Shown here: in pieces, positions 1 to 5,244 of the stretch
Layout: each line of letters opens with the position of its first letter
Numbering within the stretch: the first letter of the stretch is position 1
Assembly: GCA_943913625.1 (NCBI GenBank)
Contig: CALTYW010000053.1
Location: forward strand, 1-14,655
Length of the DNA: 14,655 nt
Reading direction: 5' to 3'
Source: an uncultured Campylobacter sp.
Lineage (GTDB): Bacteria > Actinomycetota > Actinomycetes > Mycobacteriales > Mycobacteriaceae
The notes under the pieces: model-generated
Told to the model about the DNA's origin: nothing
Seen by the model: only the letters and a program-made list of their open reading frames with translations
The model's database searches: none
Program-made: the position numbers and the translations under genes

Positions 1-283
1 CGCAGAGCAGCTTGTCGTCGCCGCCGGCCTCGTCGGTCATCTTGAACACGCCGACGGGGCGCGCGATCACGGTCACACCGGGGAACACCGGCTCCGGGCA
101 GATCACGAGCGCATCCAGCGGGTCGCCGTCGTCTGCGAGCGTGTTGTCGATGAAGCCGTAGTCAGCCGGGTACGCCATCGGGGTGAACAGGTAGCGGTCG
201 AGGAAGACGCGGCCGGTCTCGTGGTCGACTTCGTACTTGTTGCGCGAGCCCTTCGGGATCTCGATGATGACCTCAATAGACAT
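1..283 (-). CDS. ppa: Inorganic pyrophosphatase, N-terminal part (runs off window)
   Basis: Soluble family I inorganic pyrophosphatase, which hydrolyses cytoplasmic PPi to two phosphates and so pulls biosynthetic reactions forward. Reading the minus strand from an ATG at 283-281 gives about 94 residues beginning MSIEVIIEIPKGSRNKYEVD, the usual start of bacterial Ppa. Residues 52-57 (DGDPLD) are the metal-binding family signature, and Y38-PADYGF fits the conserved stretch just before it. A strong ribosome binding site (AAAGGAG, minus strand of 289-295) lies 5 bases upstream and fixes the start. The C-terminal part lies beyond position 1. It is divergent from dacB across a 61-base promoter region. 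Family assignment is near certain. Confidence 0.96.
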   Translation of the reverse strand, partial: MSIEVIIEIPKGSRNKYEVDHETGRVFLDRYLFTPMAYPADYGFIDNTLADDGDPLDALVICPEPVFPGVTVIARPVGVFKMTDEAGGDDKLLC

Positions 284-296
284 GAGTGCTCCTTTA

Positions 297-346
297 ATCG
301 GGGATAATCCACGGGCCATCTTACGTGCGTTACCCTTATCCCCGAT
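297..346. promoter_or_regulatory. Divergent ppa/dacB control region with 11-bp inverted repeat
   Basis: The arms ATCGGGGATAA (297-307) and TTATCCCCGAT (336-346) are perfect inverted repeats separated by 28 bases. Possible -10 boxes are GATAAT (303-308) for dacB, which lies within the left arm, and TAAGAT (minus strand, 323-318) for ppa. The right arm reaches into the proposed dacB start codon at 345. The arrangement suits an operator shared by the two divergent genes, but no -35 box is convincing and the role is inferred. Confidence 0.4.
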
Positions 347-1604
347 GAAAGCATGGACATGGGTCGCCGGCGCCGTCGCGCTCGCGGCGGTCGGCGGGGT
401 CGCGGGTTTCGGGGTTGTGGCGCAGCGCGAGCTCGCGCAGATCACGCACGCGCCGCCGTTTGTGCTGGAGTCGGCGTCGTTCCCGCTGGTCCCCGCGGAG
501 CCTTTGCCTATCGACGACTCGTCGCTCCACGCCACACTCACCACCCTCTCCGAGAACCCGGGCTTGGGCCAGTTCCACGCCCGCGTGACCGACGCCTCCA
601 CCGGCGCGGTGGTGTTCGACCGGCTCGCGGGGGAGCCGCTGCAACCGGCGTCGGTGACGAAGGTGCTCACCGCAGCCGCGGCGATCCTGGCGCTGGGGCC
701 GGAGGACACGGTGCGCACCGAGGTGGTGCGGGGCGTGAACCCGGATCGCGTGACCATCAAGGCGGCAGGCGATGTGTGGCTGGACGCCGAGGCGCTGGAT
801 TCGCTCGCTGAGCAGGTCGGTTCCGCCCAGGAGGTGTTCATCGACACCTCGGCGTGGGCTGGGATGCCGGAGATGATCGAGGGCTGGGACCCCGTTGACA
901 TCGATGGCGGCTTCGTCGCCCCGCTGCAGCCCGCGATGCTTTCCGGCGGGCGCCTGGACGGGGAGACCACCGGCGACGTCCCGCGTTCCCACGGCCCGGC
1001 GCAGGACGTGGCCCAGGCGCTCGCGGACCGCGTCGGCGCGATCGTCGTCGGCGTCGACAATGCGCCGCCGGACGCGGAGGTGGTGGCGTCGGTGGAGTCG
1101 CCCACACTCGTCGAGCGCCTGGACATGATGATGAAGAACTCTGACAACGTCTACGCCGAGGCCATCGGCCGCGAGGTCGCGCTCTCGCGCGGCACCCAGG
1201 ATGCCCCGGCGGCGACGCTCGCCATCCTAGGCGAGCACGGCCTCGACACATCCGGCATCACCCTCGCCGACAACTCCGGGCTGTCCACGCTGAACCGCAT
1301 TACGCCCAAGCTTCTCGACGACATCCTCGCCAACGCCGCGTCCCACCCCACCCTCCGACCCTTGCTCACCACACTTCCAGTCGCCGCGGGGGAGGGCACG
1401 CTCGCCGACCGTTACGGCGACCTGCCCGGCCGCGGCTGGGTCCGCGCAAAGACGGGCACCCTCGACGGCACGGCCGCCCTCGCAGGCACGGTGACCAGCG
1501 AGCACGGCAACGTCTACACCTTCGGCCTCATCTGCAATGACGCCGACGTACTCGAGGCGCGCCGGGCAATGGACGAATTCACTTCGGCCCTGCGCCAGTT
1601 CTAA
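345..1604 (+). CDS. dacB: D-alanyl-D-alanine carboxypeptidase/endopeptidase, PBP4 (S13) type
   Basis: Extracytoplasmic penicillin-binding enzyme that trims or cleaves D-Ala-containing peptidoglycan peptides. The 419-residue product from ATG 345 starts with an uncleaved-looking membrane anchor (about residues 7-27). It has all three serine penicilloyl-transferase motifs: S103-V-T-K106 (nucleophile serine), S266-D-N268 and K369-T-G371. The spacing fits the S13 family, including the long insertion between the first two motifs. The same frame is open back to 237, but that longer form would overlap the ppa start region and put 36 extra residues before the membrane segment, so ATG 345 is preferred; its ribosome binding site is weak. 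Ten bases separate it from tilS, so they probably share a transcript. Codons for residues 52-59 contain a copy of the dispersed GCTTATCGACGA-like element. Confidence 0.93.
   Translation: MKAWTWVAGAVALAAVGGVAGFGVVAQRELAQITHAPPFVLESASFPLVPAEPLPIDDSSLHATLTTLSENPGLGQFHARVTDASTGAVVFDRLAGEPLQPASVTKVLTAAAAILALGPEDTVRTEVVRGVNPDRVTIKAAGDVWLDAEALDSLAEQVGSAQEVFIDTSAWAGMPEMIEGWDPVDIDGGFVAPLQPAMLSGGRLDGETTGDVPRSHGPAQDVAQALADRVGAIVVGVDNAPPDAEVVASVESPTLVERLDMMMKNSDNVYAEAIGREVALSRGTQDAPAATLAILGEHGLDTSGITLADNSGLSTLNRITPKLLDDILANAASHPTLRPLLTTLPVAAGEGTLADRYGDLPGRGWVRAKTGTLDGTAALAGTVTSEHGNVYTFGLICNDADVLEARRAMDEFTSALRQF
506..517 (+). repeat. Dispersed element core (variant) inside dacB
   Basis: GCCTATCGACGA differs at one base from the core GCTTATCGACGA. 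With flanks, 497-520 matches 3976-3999 of the intergenic array at 20 of 24 positions. It falls in the linker between the membrane anchor and the catalytic domain of DacB. Confidence 0.6.
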
Positions 1605-1614
1605 GGCAGTTTGC

Positions 1615-2529
1615 GTGGAACCCTTCTGGCCCCGCCGCTCCCCGCACTTCCTTGCCTGCCGACGCGCAGTGCGCGCAGCCGCCGAGCCAGGCCCCGCGAT
1701 AATCGGTGTCTCCGGGGGCCCGGATTCCCTCGCACTGGCCGCCGCGGCCGCCGCGGAGCGCGTTGACGCTCGTGCAGTGGTCGTCGACCACCAGCTCCAG
1801 CCCGGTTCCGGAAAGGTCGCCGCCCGCGCCGCCGAGAAGGCCCGCGGTTTCGGCCTGGAAGCAGAGGTCATCCCCGTGACCGTGGACCGCGCCGCTTCCG
1901 GTGGAAATCTGGAGGCCGCCGCCCGCGAGGCCCGGTACGCTGCCCTGTACGCAGCAGCGGGGGAGCGCGCCGAAGTCTGGATCGCCCACACCGCCGACGA
2001 CCAGGCCGAAACCCTCCTGCTCGGTGCCCTGCGCGGAAACCCCTCCGGCATGGCAGTGCGCGCCGGGCGTGTGGTCCGCCCGTTCCTCACCCTCCGCCGA
2101 TCCGACACCGTCGGTGCCTGCGACGAGCTAGGTCTCGACGCGTGGCAGGACCCGATGAACGCGGACCCCGCCTTCCGCCGCGTCGCCGTGCGCACCCAGG
2201 TCATCCCGGCGTTGAGCGACCTCCTCGGCGGCGACGCCGTCCCCGCACTCGCCGCCACCGCGGACCGGATCGCCGCGGACCGCGAACTCATTGAACAGCT
2301 CACAAACCTCACCTCCACGACCGACTGTGGGGAGTTGCTTCAGGACGGGGCGGCTGTAAGGAATCGTCGATTAGCAAAATGGCTCCTCGATAACGGTGTC
2401 CCTGTGCAAGGCGAGCAGCTTGCGGCGATCGGCGCCCTCGTGACCGACTGGCACGGGCAGGGGCCGATTCCCGTCGCCGGCGGACGCGCAGTCGTACGCA
2501 TCGACGGGCAACTCCGCTTGACCCCCTAG
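1615..2529 (+). CDS. tilS: tRNA(Ile)-lysidine synthase
   Basis: Ligates lysine to the wobble C34 of the CAU-anticodon tRNA-Ile using ATP, switching its decoding from AUG to AUA; an essential cytoplasmic enzyme. The 304-residue product from GTG 1615 carries the PP-loop ATP-pyrophosphatase motif SGGPDS at residues 33-38, the AHTADDQAET motif at 125-134 and the RRVAVR stretch near 188-193 that matches the family's conserved arginine segment. The length suits the short actinobacterial form, which lacks much of the E. coli C-terminal domain. GTG 1615 is chosen because an AAGG (1603-1606) sits 8 bases upstream and it starts just after the dacB stop; the frame stays open to 1537 inside dacB. Its TAG stop overlaps the convergent HNH gene's stop. 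Bases 2360-2379 carry a dispersed-element copy using the rare TTA codon. Confidence 0.93.
   Translation: MEPFWPRRSPHFLACRRAVRAAAEPGPAIIGVSGGPDSLALAAAAAAERVDARAVVVDHQLQPGSGKVAARAAEKARGFGLEAEVIPVTVDRAASGGNLEAAAREARYAALYAAAGERAEVWIAHTADDQAETLLLGALRGNPSGMAVRAGRVVRPFLTLRRSDTVGACDELGLDAWQDPMNADPAFRRVAVRTQVIPALSDLLGGDAVPALAATADRIAADRELIEQLTNLTSTTDCGELLQDGAAVRNRRLAKWLLDNGVPVQGEQLAAIGALVTDWHGQGPIPVAGGRAVVRIDGQLRLTP
2360..2379 (-). repeat. Dispersed element copy inside tilS
   Basis: The minus strand reads TTTTGCTAATCGACGATTCC, identical at 19 of 20 bases to array positions 3980-3999. In TilS the plus strand is read as RNRRLAK, unlike the encoded residues of the other copies, so the likeness is at DNA level. 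Confidence 0.75.
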
Positions 2530-3821
2530 TCACCGGGTTCGACCGGGGTCGCGTCGCCGAACTCTTCGTCCATGAGCTGCTCGAACTCGGCCATAGTCAC
2601 GGCATCGTCGCGACGCCGCGCCATGGAGTAGTTCTCGGAGACGAAGCGGGTGCCGTCGCGGTAAATGAAGTGGATGTCGGAACCGTCCTTCACCGTGCGG
2701 ATGTAGCCCTCCGAAACCAGCGAGTGGCAGGCCGAACACAGCGGCAGCAAGTTGTCCAAGTCCGTGTGCCCACCATCGGCCCAGTCCTCGATGTGGTGCA
2801 TCTCGATGAACCGCGTGTGCGTGCATCCCGGCGCGGCGCACTGGCCGCCCCACATGACCATCAGCGCATTGACCTGCGCCGCGTTGGCCAGCCGGAATTG
2901 GCGCCCAGTGTTAATGATCAGCCCGTTGTCGTCGACCGTATTCACCCTCATATTGGCGTTGGCCAGGATGTTCGCGATCGCGTCACTGCGTACCCCGAGG
3001 TTATTCGGCATGTACGCGCGCCCGTCATGCGTGGCCACGATGTTCACGTGCGCCGCCGGTGTCATCAGACTGTTCTTGGGCGTGGTGCGAATCATGTGCA
3101 CCATCCCCATCAGTGCCTGAACCAGCATGCGGCCGATCGGTAGCCCGTACCCCGACGCGGTTTGGCGCACGGGTTTCGTGGGCTCAATCTCCATCGCCTT
3201 CTCCCTTGCGGCGTCGATCGCTTCCTCGCTCAGCGGCGCCCCGCTCGCGATGAGGTCGTCCAGGTTGCAGTAGGCGATCTCCCCCAACTTCAACGCCGCT
3301 TTAAACGCCGCGCCGTCCGCCGGGTTCAGACAACCGTGGAACCGCAAACTTCCATCCTTCGCTTGGTGAAGCCGCAGGTAGTGATCAGGAGGGTCGTCTC
3401 CGCCGCCGTCAGTTTCCTCCCGGCCCGACAGGATCAGTTCCAACTTGTGGTAGCCGATTTCTAGCGCCATATCCGCCAGCTCGCGCTCATTTTCCTCTGT
3501 GAGGTATCGCAACAGCAGGCGGACCACGGAGTAACTGATGTACCCCTCCTCGAACCGCTGCTCCAGGTAAGGGAAGCTTCCAAGCCGGTTCGCCACATTC
3601 ACATATTCGTGCGCGGTCGATGCAGCGATTCCGAACCGCCGGATCAGCCATTGCGCCGTTGAACTCGCGCCAGCTTCGCTCGCCAGTTCTAGTTGATCCA
3701 ACCGGCGAATGTTCCGCAACATCTCGGCCTTCGACCGATGTAATTGGACGTGTGCGTCGTCGATGGCCTGGAAAATTGAGTAAGCGACGGGGTCAACATT
3801 TTGCGGAATGGCGGTCGTCAT
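2526..3821 (-). CDS. DUF222 and HNH endonuclease domain protein
   Basis: A 431-residue protein of the actinobacterial DUF222-HNH (13E12-like) family. The N-terminal two thirds is DUF222-like and the C-terminal part has a complete HNH nuclease fold: C328 and C333, H342-H343, N357, then C362-x-x-C365-H366, which gives both a zinc-binding set and the catalytic histidine. No frameshift is visible. The start is ATG 3821-3819, with an AAAGGAG ribosome binding site at 3827-3833; the open frame continues to 4352 only because the repeat array lacks stops. These genes are often multicopy, and in Mycobacterium tuberculosis they belong to the REP13E12 repeats, one of which is a prophage attachment site. 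Here the gene lies between tilS and hpt, normally neighbours, so it looks inserted. Substrate and biological role are unknown. Confidence 0.88.
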   Translation of the reverse strand: MTTAIPQNVDPVAYSIFQAIDDAHVQLHRSKAEMLRNIRRLDQLELASEAGASSTAQWLIRRFGIAASTAHEYVNVANRLGSFPYLEQRFEEGYISYSVVRLLLRYLTEENERELADMALEIGYHKLELILSGREETDGGGDDPPDHYLRLHQAKDGSLRFHGCLNPADGAAFKAALKLGEIAYCNLDDLIASGAPLSEEAIDAAREKAMEIEPTKPVRQTASGYGLPIGRMLVQALMGMVHMIRTTPKNSLMTPAAHVNIVATHDGRAYMPNNLGVRSDAIANILANANMRVNTVDDNGLIINTGRQFRLANAAQVNALMVMWGGQCAAPGCTHTRFIEMHHIEDWADGGHTDLDNLLPLCSACHSLVSEGYIRTVKDGSDIHFIYRDGTRFVSENYSMARRRDDAVTMAEFEQLMDEEFGDATPVEPGD

Positions 3822-3861
3822 GGCAGCTCCTTTGCGGTCGATATTGCGTTCGGTATGAATG

Positions 3862-3867
3862 ACTATA
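3862..3867 (-). promoter_or_regulatory. Candidate -10 box of the HNH gene
   Basis: The minus strand reads TATAGT within an AT-rich stretch (3855-3930) unlike the GC-rich coding DNA nearby. It would place transcription start near 3855, about 35 bases before the HNH start codon. No clear -35 box is seen. Confidence 0.4.
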
Positions 3868-3906
3868 TACTGCCGTCCGACACGGCTCTGACCTGCAAAA
3901 ATGCGG

Positions 3907-3925
3907 TTTATAGCGTTGCTATAAA
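3907..3925. promoter_or_regulatory. 8-bp inverted repeat upstream of the HNH promoter, operator-like
   Basis: TTTATAGC (3907-3914) and GCTATAAA (3918-3925) are perfect inverted arms with a 3-base centre (GTT). It lies about 40 bases upstream of the candidate HNH -10 box. The 19-bp symmetric AT-rich form resembles a dimeric regulator site; a cruciform or a recombinase site are alternatives. No T-run follows, so it is not a terminator. Confidence 0.45.
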
Positions 3926-3972
3926 ACTGTGCGTTAACCCCCTTTTTTTGGACGCGTTCTCCGCGTTGTGGA

Positions 3973-4020
3973 GTGGGGCTTTTGCTTATCGACGATTCCC
4001 CCAAACGCAACCACGGTGAC
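3973..4020 (+). repeat. 48-base spacer module, copy 1 (parent-like copy of the dispersed element)
   Basis: It lies between dyads 1 and 2 and contains GCTTATCGACGATTCCCCC at 3984-4002, flanked by TGGGGCTTT on the left and AAACGCAACCACGGTGA on the right. It is closely similar to the modules at 4082 and 4379. Confidence 0.85.
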
Positions 4021-4081
4021 TCCGCATTGCGGACAACGCTTTCCCAGTCCTTGCGTACAACCAACCCCGCCGCATTATGGA

Positions 4082-4129
4082 ATGGGCCCTTTGCTTGTCG
4101 ACGATTCCCACAAACACACCCACGGTGAC
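4082..4129 (+). repeat. 48-base spacer module, copy 2
   Basis: It lies between dyads 3 and 4. The core reads GCTTGTCGACGATTCCCA at 4093-4110, and the right flank ACACACCCACGGTGA matches copy 1 with few changes. Confidence 0.85.
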
Positions 4130-4175
4130 TCCGCATTGCGGACAACCGGGCCTGAGACTTGTACGTAGCCAGCTT

Positions 4176-4236
4176 CTCCGCATTGCGGACTCGGTTGAGC
4201 CAAAACGCATTCAGTCCATTCACTCCGCATTGCGGA
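4176..4236 (+). repeat. 61-base exact direct repeat, copy 1
   Basis: It spans two dyads and the spacer between them and is identical base for base with 4318-4378, 142 bases downstream. It is a recent internal duplication or a gene-converted unit of the array. Confidence 0.92.
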
Positions 4237-4317
4237 CAACTCGACCTCGGTCTAGTGCACAACACAGCGCTCCGCATTGCGGACAACACTCTCCTCGGTC
4301 CAGTGCACAACTCACCG

Positions 4318-4378
4318 CTCCGCATTGCGGACTCGGTTGAGCCAAAACGCATTCAGTCCATTCACTCCGCATTGCGGA
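4318..4378 (+). repeat. 61-base exact direct repeat, copy 2
   Basis: Identical to 4176-4236. The bases on either side diverge at once: the right side is followed here by the 48-base module, and in copy 1 by a CAAC-type spacer. Confidence 0.92.
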
Positions 4379-4426
4379 ATGGGCCCTTTGCTTATCGGCG
4401 ATTCCCCCAAACACACCCACGGCGAA
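4379..4426 (+). repeat. 48-base spacer module, copy 3
   Basis: It lies between dyads 9 and 10. The core reads GCTTATCGGCGATTCCCCC at 4390-4408. The left flank ATGGGCCCTTT is the same as in copy 2, and the right flank matches both other copies. Confidence 0.85.
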
Positions 4427-4559
4427 TCCGCATTGTGGACTTACGTGAGTTCACCGCATTGCGGAAAACGTGTGGGACTCTGCATTGCGGACTCGGTTGG
4501 CCCGCTCCGCATTGCGGACAACTGGCGCGCTTCACTTCCTCTCGTGTGCACATGAGCGG

Positions 4560-4589
4560 TTGTCCCACCTGAGGTAAAGGTGGCAAGAT
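4560..4589 (+). promoter_or_regulatory. Candidate hpt promoter with small stem-loop
   Basis: TTGTCC (4560-4565) and CAAGAT (4584-4589) are separated by 18 bases and could be -35 and -10 boxes, giving a start near 4596 and a short leader before hpt. Between them CCACCT (4565-4570) and AGGTGG (4578-4583) form a 6-bp inverted repeat. This is the only promoter-like stretch between the array and hpt; it is a modest match. Confidence 0.35.
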
Positions 4590-4632
4590 GGGGAAAGTTA
4601 CGCGCAGGTGAACGAGACGAAGGACGCCGCCC

Positions 4633-5232
4633 ATGACCGAGATGCACGACACCAAGGATTTCAACGTCCCGGCGAACCGCTACGGGGAAGACGTGGAGGC
4701 AGTGCTTATCGACGAAGCCACGCTCCAAGCCCGCATCCAAGAGCTCGCCGACATGGTGTCCGAGAAATACAAGGACGCTGAGGAAGATTTGATCCTCGTG
4801 TGCGTGCTCAAGGGGGCAGTGCTGTTCCTCACGGACTTCGTGCGCAAGCTTTCGATCCCGGCGGAGATGGAGTTCATGGCTGTGTCGTCGTACGGCAACT
4901 CCACCACCAGCTCCGGAGTGGTGCGGATTCTGAAGGACTTGGACAAGGAGATCGCGGGCCGCGATGTGCTGGTGGTGGAGGACATCATCGACTCCGGTCT
5001 GACGCTTTCTTGGCTTCTGAAGAACCTGAAGGGCCGAGACCCGAAGTCGCTCGAGGTAATTACACTCCTGCGTAAGCCAGAGGTGCAGACGGCGAAGATC
5101 GACTTGCTGGATATTGGCTTCGACATCCCTAACGAATTCGTGATTGGTTACGGGTTGGACTACGCAGAGCGGTATCGTGACCTGCCGTATGTGGGCACGC
5201 TGCACCCGCGCGTGTACTCGGACCAGAACTAG
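4633..5232 (+). CDS. hpt: Hypoxanthine(-guanine) phosphoribosyltransferase
   Basis: Purine salvage enzyme joining hypoxanthine (and usually guanine) to PRPP to give IMP or GMP in the cytoplasm. The 199-residue product has the type I PRTase signature VVEDIIDSG at residues 114-122, which holds the ribose-5-phosphate of PRPP, the flexible-loop region SSYGNST at 85-91, and the GYGLDYAERYRDLPYVG segment at 172-188 typical of bacterial Hpt. The length is close to the usual 180-200 with a slightly long N-terminus. ATG 4633 is supported by GAAGGA (4619-4624) 8 bases upstream. ftsH follows after 12 bases, so they are probably co-transcribed. The codons for residues 25-28 (LIDE) contain an exact GCTTATCGACGA at 4704-4715. 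Confidence 0.95.
   Translation: MTEMHDTKDFNVPANRYGEDVEAVLIDEATLQARIQELADMVSEKYKDAEEDLILVCVLKGAVLFLTDFVRKLSIPAEMEFMAVSSYGNSTTSSGVVRILKDLDKEIAGRDVLVVEDIIDSGLTLSWLLKNLKGRDPKSLEVITLLRKPEVQTAKIDLLDIGFDIPNEFVIGYGLDYAERYRDLPYVGTLHPRVYSDQN
4704..4715 (+). repeat. Dispersed element core inside hpt
   Basis: Exact GCTTATCGACGA, read as part of VLIDE. The following bases AAGCC resemble the AAGGC after the lysS copy more than the array form. Confidence 0.6.
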
Positions 5233-5244
5233 CAACAAAGGTCT

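Larger units (their letters stand above)
3960..4518. repeat. Array of 13 regularly spaced 13-bp dyads, consensus TCCGCATTGCGGA
   Basis: This fills most of the 810-base gap between the divergent HNH and hpt genes. The dyad is TCCGCA, a central T, then TGCGGA. Copies start at 3960, 4021, 4069, 4130, 4177, 4224, 4271, 4319, 4366, 4427, 4453, 4479 and 4506. Eight are exact (4021, 4130, 4177, 4224, 4271, 4319, 4366, 4506); the others differ at one to three bases. Intervals are 61, 48, 61, 47, 47, 47, 48, 47, 61, 26, 26 and 27. Spacers of 48 bases (three) are alike. Spacers of 34-35 are partly alike, two of them identical. The last three are 13-14. A copy is usually followed by CAAC, CTCGGTTG or ATGGGCCC. 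No credible protein or RNA gene was found inside. Function unknown; clustered binding sites or a non-coding mobile repeat are the main options. Confidence 0.9.
3822..4632. other. 811-base non-coding interval between divergent HNH and hpt genes
   Basis: In order: HNH ribosome binding site and AT-rich promoter zone (3822-3900), the 19-bp inverted repeat (3907-3925), a C5T7 run (3938-3949), the dyad array (3960-4518), then the candidate hpt promoter and ribosome binding site (4560-4624). Several overlapping open frames exist on both strands through the array, but all are built from the repeats and show no protein family resemblance. Confidence 0.85.

Noticed and set aside
237..344. Longer dacB start at 237
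   Set aside because: It would run antisense through the ppa start and promoter region and put 36 residues before the membrane anchor; ATG 345 gives the normal form.
1227..2318. 363-residue minus-strand open frame across dacB and tilS
   Set aside because: It is antisense to two well-supported genes, and its translation is low-complexity Arg/Ala/Ser.
3938..3949. C5T7 run as part of a terminator
   Set aside because: No GC-rich stem precedes it on the plus strand and no gene ends into it.
3984..3995. TTATCGACG as DnaA boxes
   Set aside because: It differs at two of nine positions from TTATCCACA, and most copies lie singly inside genes; not enough to call DnaA sites.
3822..4352. N-terminal extension of the HNH protein through the array (608-residue form)
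   Set aside because: The extra residues are just translated repeats; the internal ATG 3821 has a strong ribosome binding site, a nearby promoter and the normal family N-terminus.
3960..4518. CRISPR array
   Set aside because: The shared repeat is only about 13-18 bases, spacers fall into three lengths and resemble one another (two are identical, three are one family), and no cas gene is in the window.
3960..4518. Iterons of a plasmid-type replication origin
   Set aside because: No Rep gene, no AT-rich melting region next to the repeats, and the site is in the middle of conserved housekeeping genes.
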